This document shows, in pieces, positions 44,909 to 53,772 of a stretch of DNA of 64,000 nt. Within the stretch, counting starts at the first letter, position 1; the number at the start of each line of letters is the position of its first letter. Position numbers and translations under genes: made by a program. The notes beneath the pieces were generated by a model. That model was given only the letters and a program-made list of their open reading frames with translations, was not told the DNA's origin and did not search any database. The stretch covers positions 124,001 to 188,000 of the forward strand of contig CAKZUQ010000013.1 of assembly GCA_937923325.1 (NCBI GenBank). The letters are read 5' to 3'. The DNA comes from an uncultured Bacteriovoracaceae bacterium (GTDB lineage Bacteria > Bdellovibrionota > Bacteriovoracia > Bacteriovoracales > Bacteriovoracaceae).

Positions 44909-45928
44909 TTGAAAATTTTGGTTGTAGAAACTTTTTTTAAAGGTTCCCATAAATCTTGGGCCAAAGAATTAGTATCTAATTTAGATGAATTTGAGATTGA
45001 TCTTTTAACTGATGACTCTTCGACTTGGAAAGAAGCGATGTTATCCTCTGTTGAAAATTTTAAACTTTCAAAATCAAAGAAATATGATTTAGTAATTGTT
45101 ACTTCAATGGTGAACCTATTAAAGTTTAAGCAAAAGTTTAAGTTAGACGCACCACATGTCATCTACTTTCATGAGAACCAAAAAGCCTACCCATGGACAA
45201 AAAATGGAAAGAACAATAAACAAGACACTTTCATTAATATTCAAAACACCTCTGCCAAAATAGCTGATGCTCTCTTATTTAACTCAAAGTTTAATCTTGA
45301 TTCTTTTTGTGAGGGTAGCAATACGTTTAAAAAGAAAGCTCAGATACTTCCAGTTGGATTAGATATAGGTATACTTTGTAAAAATAAAGTTAATAAAAAC
45401 AAAGAACTGACAATACTTTGGAATCATCGCTGGGAATATGATAAGAACCCCGCTACTTTCTTTCAAGAACTAAGAAAGTTAAAAAAAACTATAGATTTTA
45501 AGTTAATTGTGACAGGAGAATCTCCGCCTCACGTAGAGAATCAAATATTTCAAAAAGCAAAAGAAGAGTTCAAAGATAATATTCTCCACTTTGGACATGT
45601 TAAAAGTAAAGATGAATATTATAGACTTCTTTGGCAGTCACACCTTGCGATAGTAACATCTAACCACGATTTTTTTGGCATTAGTATATGTGAATCAACT
45701 TTATGTGAAGTTGAAAACTTATTGCCAATGAAACTTGCATATCCAGAACATTTTAAAACTCACTCTAATTTTTACTCATCAAATGAAGAGCTCACTCAAA
45801 AACTAAATCACTTCATACAAAAGCCGAGCTTAAATAAGAATCATATTATTGCATCTTACTCTTGGGAAAATATTAAAAAGAGATATTATAATTGTTTTAA
45901 ACAACTGATAAAAGATCAAAAAAGTTAG
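44909..45928 (+). CDS. Glycosyltransferase, DUF3524/tRNA-queuosine mannosyltransferase-like
   Basis: 339 residues, starting at a TTG. The opening 'MKILVVETFFKGSHKSWAKE' matches the DUF3524 start ('mkIlliEpfygGSHk.wa..l'), and 'HVIYFHENQKAYPW', 'LWNHRWEYDKNP' and 'VTSNHDFFGISICES' follow in the order of the human GTDC1/QTMAN enzyme, which adds mannose to queuosine in tRNA-Asp. A bacterial homologue may decorate queuosine as well, but other glycosyl acceptors are possible. It follows a TlpA-like gene by 2 bases and its 3' end overlaps aroA (opposite strand) by 32 bases. Confidence 0.75.
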   Translation: MKILVVETFFKGSHKSWAKELVSNLDEFEIDLLTDDSSTWKEAMLSSVENFKLSKSKKYDLVIVTSMVNLLKFKQKFKLDAPHVIYFHENQKAYPWTKNGKNNKQDTFINIQNTSAKIADALLFNSKFNLDSFCEGSNTFKKKAQILPVGLDIGILCKNKVNKNKELTILWNHRWEYDKNPATFFQELRKLKKTIDFKLIVTGESPPHVENQIFQKAKEEFKDNILHFGHVKSKDEYYRLLWQSHLAIVTSNHDFFGISICESTLCEVENLLPMKLAYPEHFKTHSNFYSSNEELTQKLNHFIQKPSLNKNHIIASYSWENIKKRYYNCFKQLIKDQKS

Positions 45929-47012
45929 GAAAAGACTTTTTCACACAGTTCTTATTAACCGCTATTTCTTTTCCAATACTCTTTAGAAATAAAGCACTTA
46001 TCATCACAGATCGATGGTCACTTAAAGGTGTAATATTAAAGTCTGATTTATGCGTATAACCAGAGATTGAAAGTGAATTCGTTGAAATAGTATACTCAGC
46101 ACCAATGGAATCTAATATATCTTTAATAGCTGCTAACCGATCAACTTCTTTATATTTTAAATTCTCTATACCATAGAGAGTACTCTGTCCCTTTAAATGG
46201 CATGCTAGATAAACCAACGCCATACTAAGATCTAAACACTCACTAACATCAAATTCAAAAGCAAAGAGATCATCTGACTTAAATACAGTTAAACCTTTTT
46301 CAGTAAATTTCCACTTTGCACCAATAAGTTTAAGAACATCAAATATCTTATCATCGGCCTGAGATCGATCTCTCTTAAGAACCTGTTCAAACAAAATATT
46401 TTTATTTAAAAGAGCATATACTATAAAATAAACACTAGAGCTTGAATCGACAGGAACATAAATATCAGATTCTTTTTTTAAATCATTCATTACTTTTTTT
46501 GTTAATTCAAAATAAGATTTAGAGCAGTGAAAATTTAACAAATTAAGTTTTAAATTAATTCTTTCACTTATTAACAATAAACCACTAGCAAATTGACTAG
46601 TCTTTGTGCAATCTACATCAATTAGTATATTTTTTTTTAATGGTCCTTTAATCGTACAAAGAACATCTTCCTTAGATGACTCTTTTATAGTAGCTCCGAG
46701 TAACCTTAAATAATCAAATAATTCTTTAATTGGCCTAAATTTAAAACGAGGATGAACTTTAACTGTTGTTTCATAATCATTTAAGGCCAAAGCACAAAGC
46801 ATAAATCTTATTGTTGTTCCGCCCTCTCCTAAATGAACAATAGATGTTCTTTTTTCTAAAGAAGTAATTGCGTTTTTAGTATTTACCACATCATCTGAGT
46901 TAGATAAGTTTAAAATGTTGGAATTTAAATTTTGAACATAAGAATAAATAATTGCTCTATTTGCATAAGATTTAGAGCAAGGAAGAGTATTAATTAAAGT
47001 ATTTATTTGCAT
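45897..47012 (-). CDS. aroA: 3-phosphoshikimate 1-carboxyvinyltransferase (EPSP synthase), divergent
   Basis: 371 residues, shorter than the usual 420-450. Conserved points: 'PCSKSYANRAI' near the N-terminus (PEP/shikimate-binding K-S), 'LGEGGTTIRFMLCAL' near residue 62, 'KTSQFASGLLL' near 135, 'KEVDRLAAIKDIL' near 288 and 'DHRSVMISALF' near 333. It catalyses the sixth shikimate step and follows aroB with a 23-base overlap. Several positions differ from typical enzymes, so kinetics or inhibitor response may differ. Overlaps the convergent glycosyltransferase gene by 32 bases. Confidence 0.85.
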   Translation of the reverse strand: MQINTLINTLPCSKSYANRAIIYSYVQNLNSNILNLSNSDDVVNTKNAITSLEKRTSIVHLGEGGTTIRFMLCALALNDYETTVKVHPRFKFRPIKELFDYLRLLGATIKESSKEDVLCTIKGPLKKNILIDVDCTKTSQFASGLLLISERINLKLNLLNFHCSKSYFELTKKVMNDLKKESDIYVPVDSSSSVYFIVYALLNKNILFEQVLKRDRSQADDKIFDVLKLIGAKWKFTEKGLTVFKSDDLFAFEFDVSECLDLSMALVYLACHLKGQSTLYGIENLKYKEVDRLAAIKDILDSIGAEYTISTNSLSISGYTHKSDFNITPLSDHRSVMISALFLKSIGKEIAVNKNCVKKSFPNFFDLLSVV

Positions 47013-47925
47013 AAGAGTCTTCCAAAATTTTACTTTTTAAATCTGTTAAAGAAATTTTCTTAATATTTTCGGGTAAGACAAACCTAATATCTTCGTCTAT
47101 ATTTTTTTTGTCTAACAACAATAAACTTAAAACCTTATCTAAAGGTACTTTAAATTCTGGAGTTACAACCTTTAATTTTTCTTTATACTCTTTTAATAAC
47201 TTCAGTTTCTCTTTATCAAACAAACTAAAGACTATTTCAAGCCCTATAACAACGCAGGTTCCATGAGTAATTGAAGTTAAAGCCTCAATAGCATGACCAA
47301 ATGTATGTCCTAAGTTTAATTTAATTCTACCACTACCCTCTAGTGGATCTTTGGAGGTTATATCTAATTTGTATTCGGCGCACTTATAAATTAGTTCATC
47401 TAAACTCAAATCCATACTGACAGCAATATCACTTGATAAAAAGCAATACTTAAGTAATTCTCCTAGTCCAGAGTCATAATCTTCTTTATCCAAAGAGTCT
47501 AGAAATGGAGTATAAAAATATATATTCGTTGGAAAATGAAAGCTACCTATTAAATTTTTACCTTGAGCTGTATTTATTCCAACCTTTCCACCAATCGAAG
47601 CATCAATCATTGCTAAAAGTGTTGTGGGTATGACATTCCATTTCACACCACGTAGAATAGTTGAAGCTACAAAGCCTGCTAAATCAGAAGTGGCTCCACC
47701 ACCGATGGCCAAAATCTCATCATTTCTATGAATTCCATTTTTAAGAAATAAACTAGAGATTTCTTTAAACACTACTAAATTTTTTGATTTTTCAGGCTTA
47801 TCTACAACATAGATCACTCCATCAATATCATCTTGAAAATATAGATCTTTGACCCTTTTATCGATGACAATGAATTTGTGCTTAGCAATCACTTTATGAA
47901 GATTAATTTTATCTATCTTTTGCAT
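46990..47925 (-). CDS. aroB: 3-dehydroquinate synthase
   Basis: Second shikimate pathway enzyme, NAD+ and Zn2+/Co2+ dependent. About 311 residues from the ATG at 47925 ('MQKIDKINLHKVIA'); an ATG at 47952 is possible. 'ILAIGGGATSDLAGFVAST' near residue 77, 'IPTTLLAMIDASIGGKVGIN' near 105, 'GLGELLKYCFL' near 165 and the metal-binding 'LNLGHTFGHAIEAL' near 213 are intact. Slightly shorter than the usual 340-360. Overlaps aroA; divergent from the zinc-ribbon gene with under 50 bases between. Confidence 0.93.
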   Translation of the reverse strand: MQKIDKINLHKVIAKHKFIVIDKRVKDLYFQDDIDGVIYVVDKPEKSKNLVVFKEISSLFLKNGIHRNDEILAIGGGATSDLAGFVASTILRGVKWNVIPTTLLAMIDASIGGKVGINTAQGKNLIGSFHFPTNIYFYTPFLDSLDKEDYDSGLGELLKYCFLSSDIAVSMDLSLDELIYKCAEYKLDITSKDPLEGSGRIKLNLGHTFGHAIEALTSITHGTCVVIGLEIVFSLFDKEKLKLLKEYKEKLKVVTPEFKVPLDKVLSLLLLDKKNIDEDIRFVLPENIKKISLTDLKSKILEDSYANKYFN

Positions 47926-47971
47926 TAATGACTTTGTACAATAATTTAACATATTTGCAAAGGATACCAAT

Positions 47972-48688
47972 ATGATTGAAAACTTTAAAATAATTAAGGA
48001 AATTGATAGTTTAGATAGGAATATCAAGACTTTTATAGATCTTATTGAAAATCAGAATAAAAGAATTTTAAGTATAAATAATAAAATTAATGATAAAAAT
48101 GAAAAGATCGATAAACTAAATAAAGAACTAAAGTCTATAAGTTCAGAACTAACGAGTTCCGAAAATGAACTTTCATCCACTCAACAAAAATTAGAAATAA
48201 AAGTATCTCAAAAAGGACAAGTTTTCACAGATTCTCAAATCCAAGCATTAGATAAAGAAATAAAACTCTATGAAGAGAAAATAGATTCTTTAGAAGAAAC
48301 AGTTTTTAGCTTTATGGAAAAAAAAGAATCTATAGAAGAAAATATTAAAGACTCACATACTTTTATAAAAGGAGCTTCTAACTCACTAATAGAGATTCAA
48401 AAAGAAGTAGATATAGAAATTGAACAACTAACAAAGAAAAAAACAAATACGCAATTACGAGTAGACACTTTATTAAAACAATTACCTGAAGGCTATCAAT
48501 CAAAAATAAAGGGTATGCTAGATAAAGACTTTCGATCAACAATAGTTGCAACAATTGTTGATCGAAGTTGTAATTACTGCAGGGCCTCTTTGCCTACTCA
48601 ATTTATTTCTGATGTTGAAGACAAACACATATTAAAAACATGCAGTGCATGTAAACGCGTGTTTATTCCTTCAAGCTCTTCTTATTAA
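47972..48688 (+). CDS. Coiled-coil zinc-ribbon protein (DUF164/CdsZ-type)
   Basis: 238 residues. The first about 180 residues are a long two-stranded coiled coil ('KTFIDLIENQNKRILSINNK'). The C-terminus has a four-Cys zinc ribbon, 'CNYCRASLPTQFI' (about residues 200-203) and 'LKTCSACKRVFIP' (about 225-230). These proteins are widespread, with no settled enzymatic role. AAGGA before the ATG supports the start. The 3' end overlaps the RND gene (opposite strand) by 26 bases. Confidence 0.85.
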   Translation: MIENFKIIKEIDSLDRNIKTFIDLIENQNKRILSINNKINDKNEKIDKLNKELKSISSELTSSENELSSTQQKLEIKVSQKGQVFTDSQIQALDKEIKLYEEKIDSLEETVFSFMEKKESIEENIKDSHTFIKGASNSLIEIQKEVDIEIEQLTKKKTNTQLRVDTLLKQLPEGYQSKIKGMLDKDFRSTIVATIVDRSCNYCRASLPTQFISDVEDKHILKTCSACKRVFIPSSSSY

Positions 48689-51600
48689 TAAAGTCTACGT
48701 AGACTTTATAGCAGCATGGAACAAAAACTAGAGTTATCAATGATGAAAATAATAATCCATAAGCAAAACTTGTGGCCATAGGCTTTAAAAATGGATCTCC
48801 ACCTGGCATATGAGCAACTGGCAAAAGTCCAACAACAGTAGTCACAGTTGTTAGAACAACAGGTCTAAATCTTGATGACGTAGCCTTTACAATTGAGCTA
48901 AAACTTGAATCTTGCATTACGGCCCTATTAATAAAAGTAACTAAAACGATTGAATCGTTAATAACAACCCCGACAAGTCCCAAAATACCCATCAATGCCA
49001 TAAAACCAATAGATAGATCTAAAATCCAAAATGAAGCTACAACTCCAATAAGACTAAAAGGAATAGCTGTCATAACAATAAAAGGCTGACCGATACTTGA
49101 AAATTGCATTACAAGAATAATAAAAATAATAAAAACACAGGCAACTAAAGCTATTCCAAAACTTCTAAAAGACTCTAGAGTTTCTTTGTTTTCTCCTTCA
49201 AGTCTATATGTTATATCAGGGTACTTTTTCATAAGTTCAGGTAATATTATATCAATTTTTTCATTAACTTCTAAAGAAGTGGATTTAGTTAAGTCTACAT
49301 CACCAGTAAGTGAAAAAGCCTTTTGCCTATCTTTTCGCCGAATTACATAGACACCAGGAACTTCCTTAAAACTTGCTACCGCGCTTAGCCTTATTCTCAT
49401 CCCCATTTGATTTGTTATTCTAAGATTAGTTAAAATATCAGCACTTTCTCTAGATTTGTCATCTAAAGTTACAAGAACATCAACATCTTCATCATTCTTC
49501 TTTATAGTAGTTGCAACAATCCCCTCATAACCATTTCTTATTTCCATAGCTATATTTGAATTACTTACACCTAGTCTTCTTGCTTCTTTTGCATTAATTT
49601 GAACTAAGACTTGCTTTTTACCTTCTTCATAATCTAATTCTAAAGAGGTAACTCCATCAATTTCTAATATTTTTTCTTTTGCAGTCTTAGATAACTCTTT
49701 AAGATCATTAGTGTTATTTCCTAAAAATAGTACGTTTACTGCAGATCCTTTTGGTGGTCCTCCCGTAAATTTATTTAAACTGAACTCATAGTCTTTAATT
49801 TTTTCTTTTAACTCAGTACTTATGCCTGAAAGAATTTCATCTGTCGTTCGGTCTCTTTGATCATTCATAACAAGTTCTAAGTATACACTTCCATAATGAG
49901 AACCCGTTTTAGATCTTCCACCTTGAAAGAATTGAAATCCCGCACTACTTCTGATTCCCTTCACTTCATTTTCTTTTACGTTATTAAGAATAATCTCTTC
50001 AATTTTTTTTATTTCTTGATTTGTTCTTTCTAAACTTGTTCCAACTTTTGATTTGATATTAATTGAAGTCAAATTAACATCATCAGAAGGAAACATTTCT
50101 TTTCTCATTCCTTTTAGAACAACCACACTTGCTAAGAATGCAATAACAAAGATTAAAATTGTCTTTTTTGAATGAGTCATTGTTAAAACAAGATATTTTT
50201 CATAAACGACAATCCACTTTTTATACCAAGGTTCTTTATCTGTTTTTTTCAACTTAGGGGCAAAATCAGCTAAGTGACCTGGTAAGATTATGAAACACTC
50301 AAACCAAGACGCTGCAAGAGCAATGATTACAACTGCAGGAACAGACCAAAGAAACTTCCCCATTATTCCATCAATAAAGAAAAGTGATCCAAAGGCAACC
50401 ATAGTTGTAACAACTGTCCCAGTTACTGGCGCAAGTGTATCAATCGCAGCTTTTTTTGCTGCTTTTCGAGGATCTAGCCCATCTTCTAGATATTGATAAT
50501 ATTGCTCGGCAACTATAATAGAGTCATCAACAAGCATTCCTAAAACCATTATTAGTCCAAACATAGACATTAGATTTATCGTAACCCCTAAACTTCCCAT
50601 TAAAGAGAATGCTACCAAGAATGCAAAAGGTGCACCTAATGCAGTAATTATTGAAACCCTTAAATTCATAAATAAATACAAACTTAAAATAACTAAAAAG
50701 ATTCCTTGAACACCATTTTGAGTAAGAACTCCTAATCTTCTTTTTACGTAAAAAGAGAAATCATCATATATTTTATAATTTACATTTTCTTTTTTTGTGA
50801 ACTCTGCAATTGTTGCTTTAGTACTGGCAGCAGTAGCTAGTACATCAGCACTTGACTTTGCTTTAATATCCAAAAAGATGGCCTGCTCATTCTCAGCTTT
50901 TTCATACCTCTCCCACTCAGAAAAATTTAACTCTACAGATGCAACATCTTTAACTAAAATACTTTTTCCAATGTCATTAGATCTAAGAATGATATTTTCA
51001 ATATCTTTTTTTGTCTCTAATTCATTAAGTGTTCTAATTAGTTTTTCTGACGATGTATTTTTTGTACTTCCTGCAGATACATTTGTCTGTCTATCTTTAA
51101 TTGCACTTACAACTTCAAGTAATGATATATCATATAAATTTAAAAGCTCTGGATTGGCCTTAACATTAAAAACTTCATCTCTATATCCGCTCAAATCAAC
51201 AGATGAAATATTCTTATCAAGTTCTAATTTTCTTTGTAATCTTTTTGCTTTAATTCTTAGTTCTGACTCTGAAACACCCCAAAGAGCAATATTCATGATC
51301 CCTCTATTTTTAGTATTTCTTTTACTTACAATAGGGTCTTCAACTTCATCAGGTAGATCGGATATAGAATCTAAAGATGTTTGAGTATCTGCCAAGACAT
51401 CATCTACGTTATACTCAGGGTCAACTTTAAGAGAAACAATCAGGCCATTTTCACCACTTATTGTATTTAGCTCATCAATCCCATCAACAGCTTTTAATGC
51501 CTTTTCAACATCAATTGCTAATAGTTTTTCAACATCCTCAGTAGCAGCTCCAGGATATGGATATTGTACAATTACAAAGTTAAACTCAACATTTGGAAAT

Positions 51601-51710
51601 GTCTCTTTATTAAGAGTAAGTACCGAATATCCTCCCATAATAATAATTAAGACAGTTAAAAGATTTACAATAACTGAGTTATCTACAAAATAGTTAATCA
51701 TTTTTTTCAT
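48663..51710 (-). CDS. RND-family efflux transporter, inner membrane
   Basis: 1,015 residues with the twelve-helix RND pattern. 'SIIVAEQYYQYLEDGLDPRK' near residue 393 and 'GVVINDSIVLVTFINRAV' near 935 match the helix 4 and later-helix regions of AcrB-like pumps. The large loops (residues about 35-335 and about 545-850) are the periplasmic porter parts. It extrudes drugs, metals or lipids by proton exchange; substrate unknown. The TolC-like gene lies 3 bases upstream, but there is no membrane-fusion adaptor gene beside them. Confidence 0.9.
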   Translation of the reverse strand: MKKMINYFVDNSVIVNLLTVLIIIMGGYSVLTLNKETFPNVEFNFVIVQYPYPGAATEDVEKLLAIDVEKALKAVDGIDELNTISGENGLIVSLKVDPEYNVDDVLADTQTSLDSISDLPDEVEDPIVSKRNTKNRGIMNIALWGVSESELRIKAKRLQRKLELDKNISSVDLSGYRDEVFNVKANPELLNLYDISLLEVVSAIKDRQTNVSAGSTKNTSSEKLIRTLNELETKKDIENIILRSNDIGKSILVKDVASVELNFSEWERYEKAENEQAIFLDIKAKSSADVLATAASTKATIAEFTKKENVNYKIYDDFSFYVKRRLGVLTQNGVQGIFLVILSLYLFMNLRVSIITALGAPFAFLVAFSLMGSLGVTINLMSMFGLIMVLGMLVDDSIIVAEQYYQYLEDGLDPRKAAKKAAIDTLAPVTGTVVTTMVAFGSLFFIDGIMGKFLWSVPAVVIIALAASWFECFIILPGHLADFAPKLKKTDKEPWYKKWIVVYEKYLVLTMTHSKKTILIFVIAFLASVVVLKGMRKEMFPSDDVNLTSINIKSKVGTSLERTNQEIKKIEEIILNNVKENEVKGIRSSAGFQFFQGGRSKTGSHYGSVYLELVMNDQRDRTTDEILSGISTELKEKIKDYEFSLNKFTGGPPKGSAVNVLFLGNNTNDLKELSKTAKEKILEIDGVTSLELDYEEGKKQVLVQINAKEARRLGVSNSNIAMEIRNGYEGIVATTIKKNDEDVDVLVTLDDKSRESADILTNLRITNQMGMRIRLSAVASFKEVPGVYVIRRKDRQKAFSLTGDVDLTKSTSLEVNEKIDIILPELMKKYPDITYRLEGENKETLESFRSFGIALVACVFIIFIILVMQFSSIGQPFIVMTAIPFSLIGVVASFWILDLSIGFMALMGILGLVGVVINDSIVLVTFINRAVMQDSSFSSIVKATSSRFRPVVLTTVTTVVGLLPVAHMPGGDPFLKPMATSFAYGLLFSSLITLVFVPCCYKVYVDFINKKSLKE

Positions 51711-51713
51711 ATA

Positions 51714-53120
51714 TTAATCCCTGTATGAGTCTAGATAAGCTTCAATATTACCTTCTAAGAATGCTAAGTTTGCTATTAAAAGCTCTAGTCCAGCAAGATT
51801 AGACTTTTCTTGTAGTATTGCACTAATATAGTTCTCTTCTCTTCTTAATACTTCATCAAAGTTACTTTGCCCTCTCGAGTATAATTTATTTGTTTCTTCT
51901 AAAGCCTTTTTTAGTAAGAATGATCTTTTTTTGGAGTTATCCAAAGCATTTTGTGTGAAGTAAATTTGTTTCTTTATCGCATTTATACTTGTTTGGATTT
52001 CCCCTTTTTTATTCTCAAGTTGCATTTCTCTTAACTTTTTATCTAGAGTTAATCGATTCTTAAGAGCAGAGTTTTTTTCAAGGCCTAAAGGGATTGTCAT
52101 AATTAATGATGCTGACCTGTTATGATCACCTTCGAAGTTGTCAGAATAAGCTTTTGATCGGCTATTACGAACTCCATTTGTTTCATACTCTAAATTTAAA
52201 GCAAGTCCAATTTTTGAAGTATTTTTTATTTGTTCTAATGACCTCCTAGAGACTTCAAGTCGTTTCTCTAAAAGATCTAGTGTTGGATTTTTCCTTCTGG
52301 CTGCTTCAAAAGTAATGGGAACTTTATCCCACTTTACATACTGCAAAAGAGAATCATCAATTTTAACTCCTAAAATAAATTCTAAAATAGATAAGTTTTC
52401 TTCGAGGTTCTTCTTTGAGTTCTCAATACTTTCACTTTGAGTGTGATAAGCACTTTGCGCTAGATAAAGATCAACTTTTCTACTAGAACCTGATTTAACT
52501 CTTTTAGATAGTAATTTTATCCTTTTTAAATCTTTTTTTACACTTTTTCGAGTTAATCTAATTTGATATAAACTTAACTTCGCTTGAATAAATCTAGTAA
52601 AAACATCTAAGAATTCTTGCTCTTGCTCTAGGTTTTGTGAAGAAAGCTGTTCATCAAAATTAGATTTTACAAGATTAGATTGAATTGCAATGTCTTTTTT
52701 AAAAAAGTCATAGCTATATGAGACTTTAGTGCGAACATCATATTGTAAATCTCCATTGAAGTTTGCCCTTAGTGCCGGTTGCCAGTTAGATAAGTCGTAA
52801 TCTATATGTGAGTGTTCAACTGCAAATGTTCCAAAATATTTGGTTGCCTTTGACAACTTTGCCGAATATGTAGAAACAATTGTTTCTCTTGGACTAAATG
52901 CATTTAAATTTTTTAAAGCATCGTCTTGATAGGCAGCTGATAGATCCAAAGAGAAGTCATTAAATTTTTTATCGTAATTAAAAGTTTCAACAACTGTTGA
53001 TTTTGAAAGGTCTCTTATTTCTTTAGTTTTTGATTTCTTATAGGCCGTCCATATTTGCTGGAAAGCTCCAAAAGAATTAACAGAAATCAAACTGATCATG
53101 CATAGCAATATAAACTTCAC
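51714..53120 (-). CDS. TolC-family outer-membrane channel
   Basis: 468 residues from a GTG at 53120, which has CAAGGAG five bases ahead; the longer ATG frame upstream is not supported. Signal peptide 'VKFILLCMISLISVNSFG'. The sequence has the two repeated helical hairpins of outer membrane efflux proteins, with 'KSGSSRKVDLYLAQSAYHTQ' near residue 210 and 'LYSRGQSNFDEVLRREENYI' near 420 as the paired segments. It would serve as the outer exit for the downstream RND pump (3-base gap). Divergent from rnpB. Confidence 0.85.
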   Translation of the reverse strand: MKFILLCMISLISVNSFGAFQQIWTAYKKSKTKEIRDLSKSTVVETFNYDKKFNDFSLDLSAAYQDDALKNLNAFSPRETIVSTYSAKLSKATKYFGTFAVEHSHIDYDLSNWQPALRANFNGDLQYDVRTKVSYSYDFFKKDIAIQSNLVKSNFDEQLSSQNLEQEQEFLDVFTRFIQAKLSLYQIRLTRKSVKKDLKRIKLLSKRVKSGSSRKVDLYLAQSAYHTQSESIENSKKNLEENLSILEFILGVKIDDSLLQYVKWDKVPITFEAARRKNPTLDLLEKRLEVSRRSLEQIKNTSKIGLALNLEYETNGVRNSRSKAYSDNFEGDHNRSASLIMTIPLGLEKNSALKNRLTLDKKLREMQLENKKGEIQTSINAIKKQIYFTQNALDNSKKRSFLLKKALEETNKLYSRGQSNFDEVLRREENYISAILQEKSNLAGLELLIANLAFLEGNIEAYLDSYRD

Positions 53121-53197
53121 GTACACTCCTTGAATTTTACAGGAGTATAATAAATATAGACTCTTATGAATAGTTTTGAATTTTAGACAAGTGATTA

Positions 53198-53226
53198 TTG
53201 TCATAGAAACTTATAAATATTATATA
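53198..53226 (+). promoter_or_regulatory. Promoter of rnpB
   Basis: TTGTCA (53198-53203), 17-base spacer and TATATA (53221-53226), putting transcription start near 53233, exactly where the P1 helix of RNase P RNA begins. Confidence 0.65.
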
Positions 53227-53232
53227 GGTACT

Positions 53233-53533
53233 GCCAAGAAGAATAGATTATCGCGAGCTTTTATTAGCTCGAGGAAAGTCCGGACACCATAGAGTAGCGT
53301 AGCGGGTAATGCCCGTCCACCGTGAGGTGAGGACAAGTGCAACAGAAAGTATGTACAGGTAATGCTGTAGTGAAACCAGGTAAACTCTACGCGGTGCAAA
53401 TCCAAATAGGCCAGTGCTTTAGCATTTCTCGTGTGAACTGGCGGGTAGGATGCTTGAACCCTAGAGTAATCTAGGGTCTAGATGAATGATAATCCTTTGA
53501 CAGAATCCGGCTTAAAATTCTTCTTGGCTTTTT
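53233..53533 (+). ncRNA. rnpB: RNase P RNA
   Basis: Catalytic RNA that removes the 5' leader from precursor tRNA. The conserved blocks are in order: 'GAGGAAAGTCCGGACACC' near 53272, 'ACAGAAA' near 53342, 'GTGAAACCAGGTAAACTC' near 53373, 'GGTGCAAATCC' near 53394 and 'GATGAATGATAATCC' near 53480, then 'ACAGAATCCGGCTTA'. The 5' and 3' ends (53233-53244 and 53517-53528) form a perfect 12-bp P1 helix, followed by TTTTTC, which doubles as a terminator. At about 300 nt it is a compact bacterial type A RNA. An open frame on the opposite strand is incidental. Confidence 0.97.
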
Positions 53534-53617
53534 CAAAAATGAAAACCTTTTAATCTAATGACTTCATTTATACTCATTGTAATTCTAGTAGATTATAAAA
53601 GTCACATCTTTCGTGAT

Positions 53618-53647
53618 CCTCAATGAAAAAGACCTTTTTTAATGAGG
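53618..53647 (+). promoter_or_regulatory. Hairpin that hides the ribosome binding site of a 21-residue peptide
   Basis: CCTCA at 53618-53622 pairs with TGAGG at 53643-53647, continued by seven further A-T or G-T pairs with one A-A mismatch, around a GACC loop. The right arm contains the GAGG ribosome binding site, nine bases before ATG 53657. It would keep translation low unless opened. Confidence 0.65.
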
Positions 53648-53656
53648 TTAAACACT

Positions 53657-53722
53657 ATGGAAGATGTAATTAGGGTGCTGACTCTAGTTAGTTTGATTCT
53701 ACAGCTGTTAGCTGTTGTTTGA
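53657..53722 (+). CDS. 21-residue hydrophobic peptide, candidate type I toxin
   Basis: The frame reads MEDVIRVLTLVSLILQLLAV plus one more V, then TGA. Three acidic or basic residues at the start are followed by a single hydrophobic helix long enough to span a membrane. GAGG lies nine bases ahead inside a hairpin, and a perfect hairpin follows 20 bases after the stop. Together with an antisense promoter at 53773-53800 this is the layout of short membrane toxins under antisense control, such as Ibs, TxpA or BsrG, but I see no sequence match to a known family. Alternatively it is a chance frame; the surrounding structures argue against that. Sense promoter: a weak TATAAA at 53594-53599. Confidence 0.5.
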   Translation: MEDVIRVLTLVSLILQLLAVV

Positions 53723-53742
53723 GATATAACTAAGTAAGCTTT

Positions 53743-53770
53743 ATGAGTATGTGCACCAACACATACTCAT
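53743..53770 (+). terminator. Perfect hairpin after the peptide ORF
   Basis: 11-bp stem ATGAGTATGTG/CACATACTCAT with a six-base loop CACCAA, 20 bases after the peptide stop. No T-run follows on the plus strand, so it may protect the 3' end or form the shared overlap with the antisense RNA, rather than being a classic terminator. Confidence 0.6.
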
Positions 53771-53772
53771 CT

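Noticed and set aside
53394..53404. GGTGCAAATCC resembling a tRNA T-arm
   Set aside because: It is the conserved J-region of RNase P RNA; no cloverleaf can be drawn around it.
53220..53405. Open reading frame of 61 codons on the minus strand
   Set aside because: It lies entirely within the RNase P RNA gene, whose conserved blocks are unmistakable on the plus strand.
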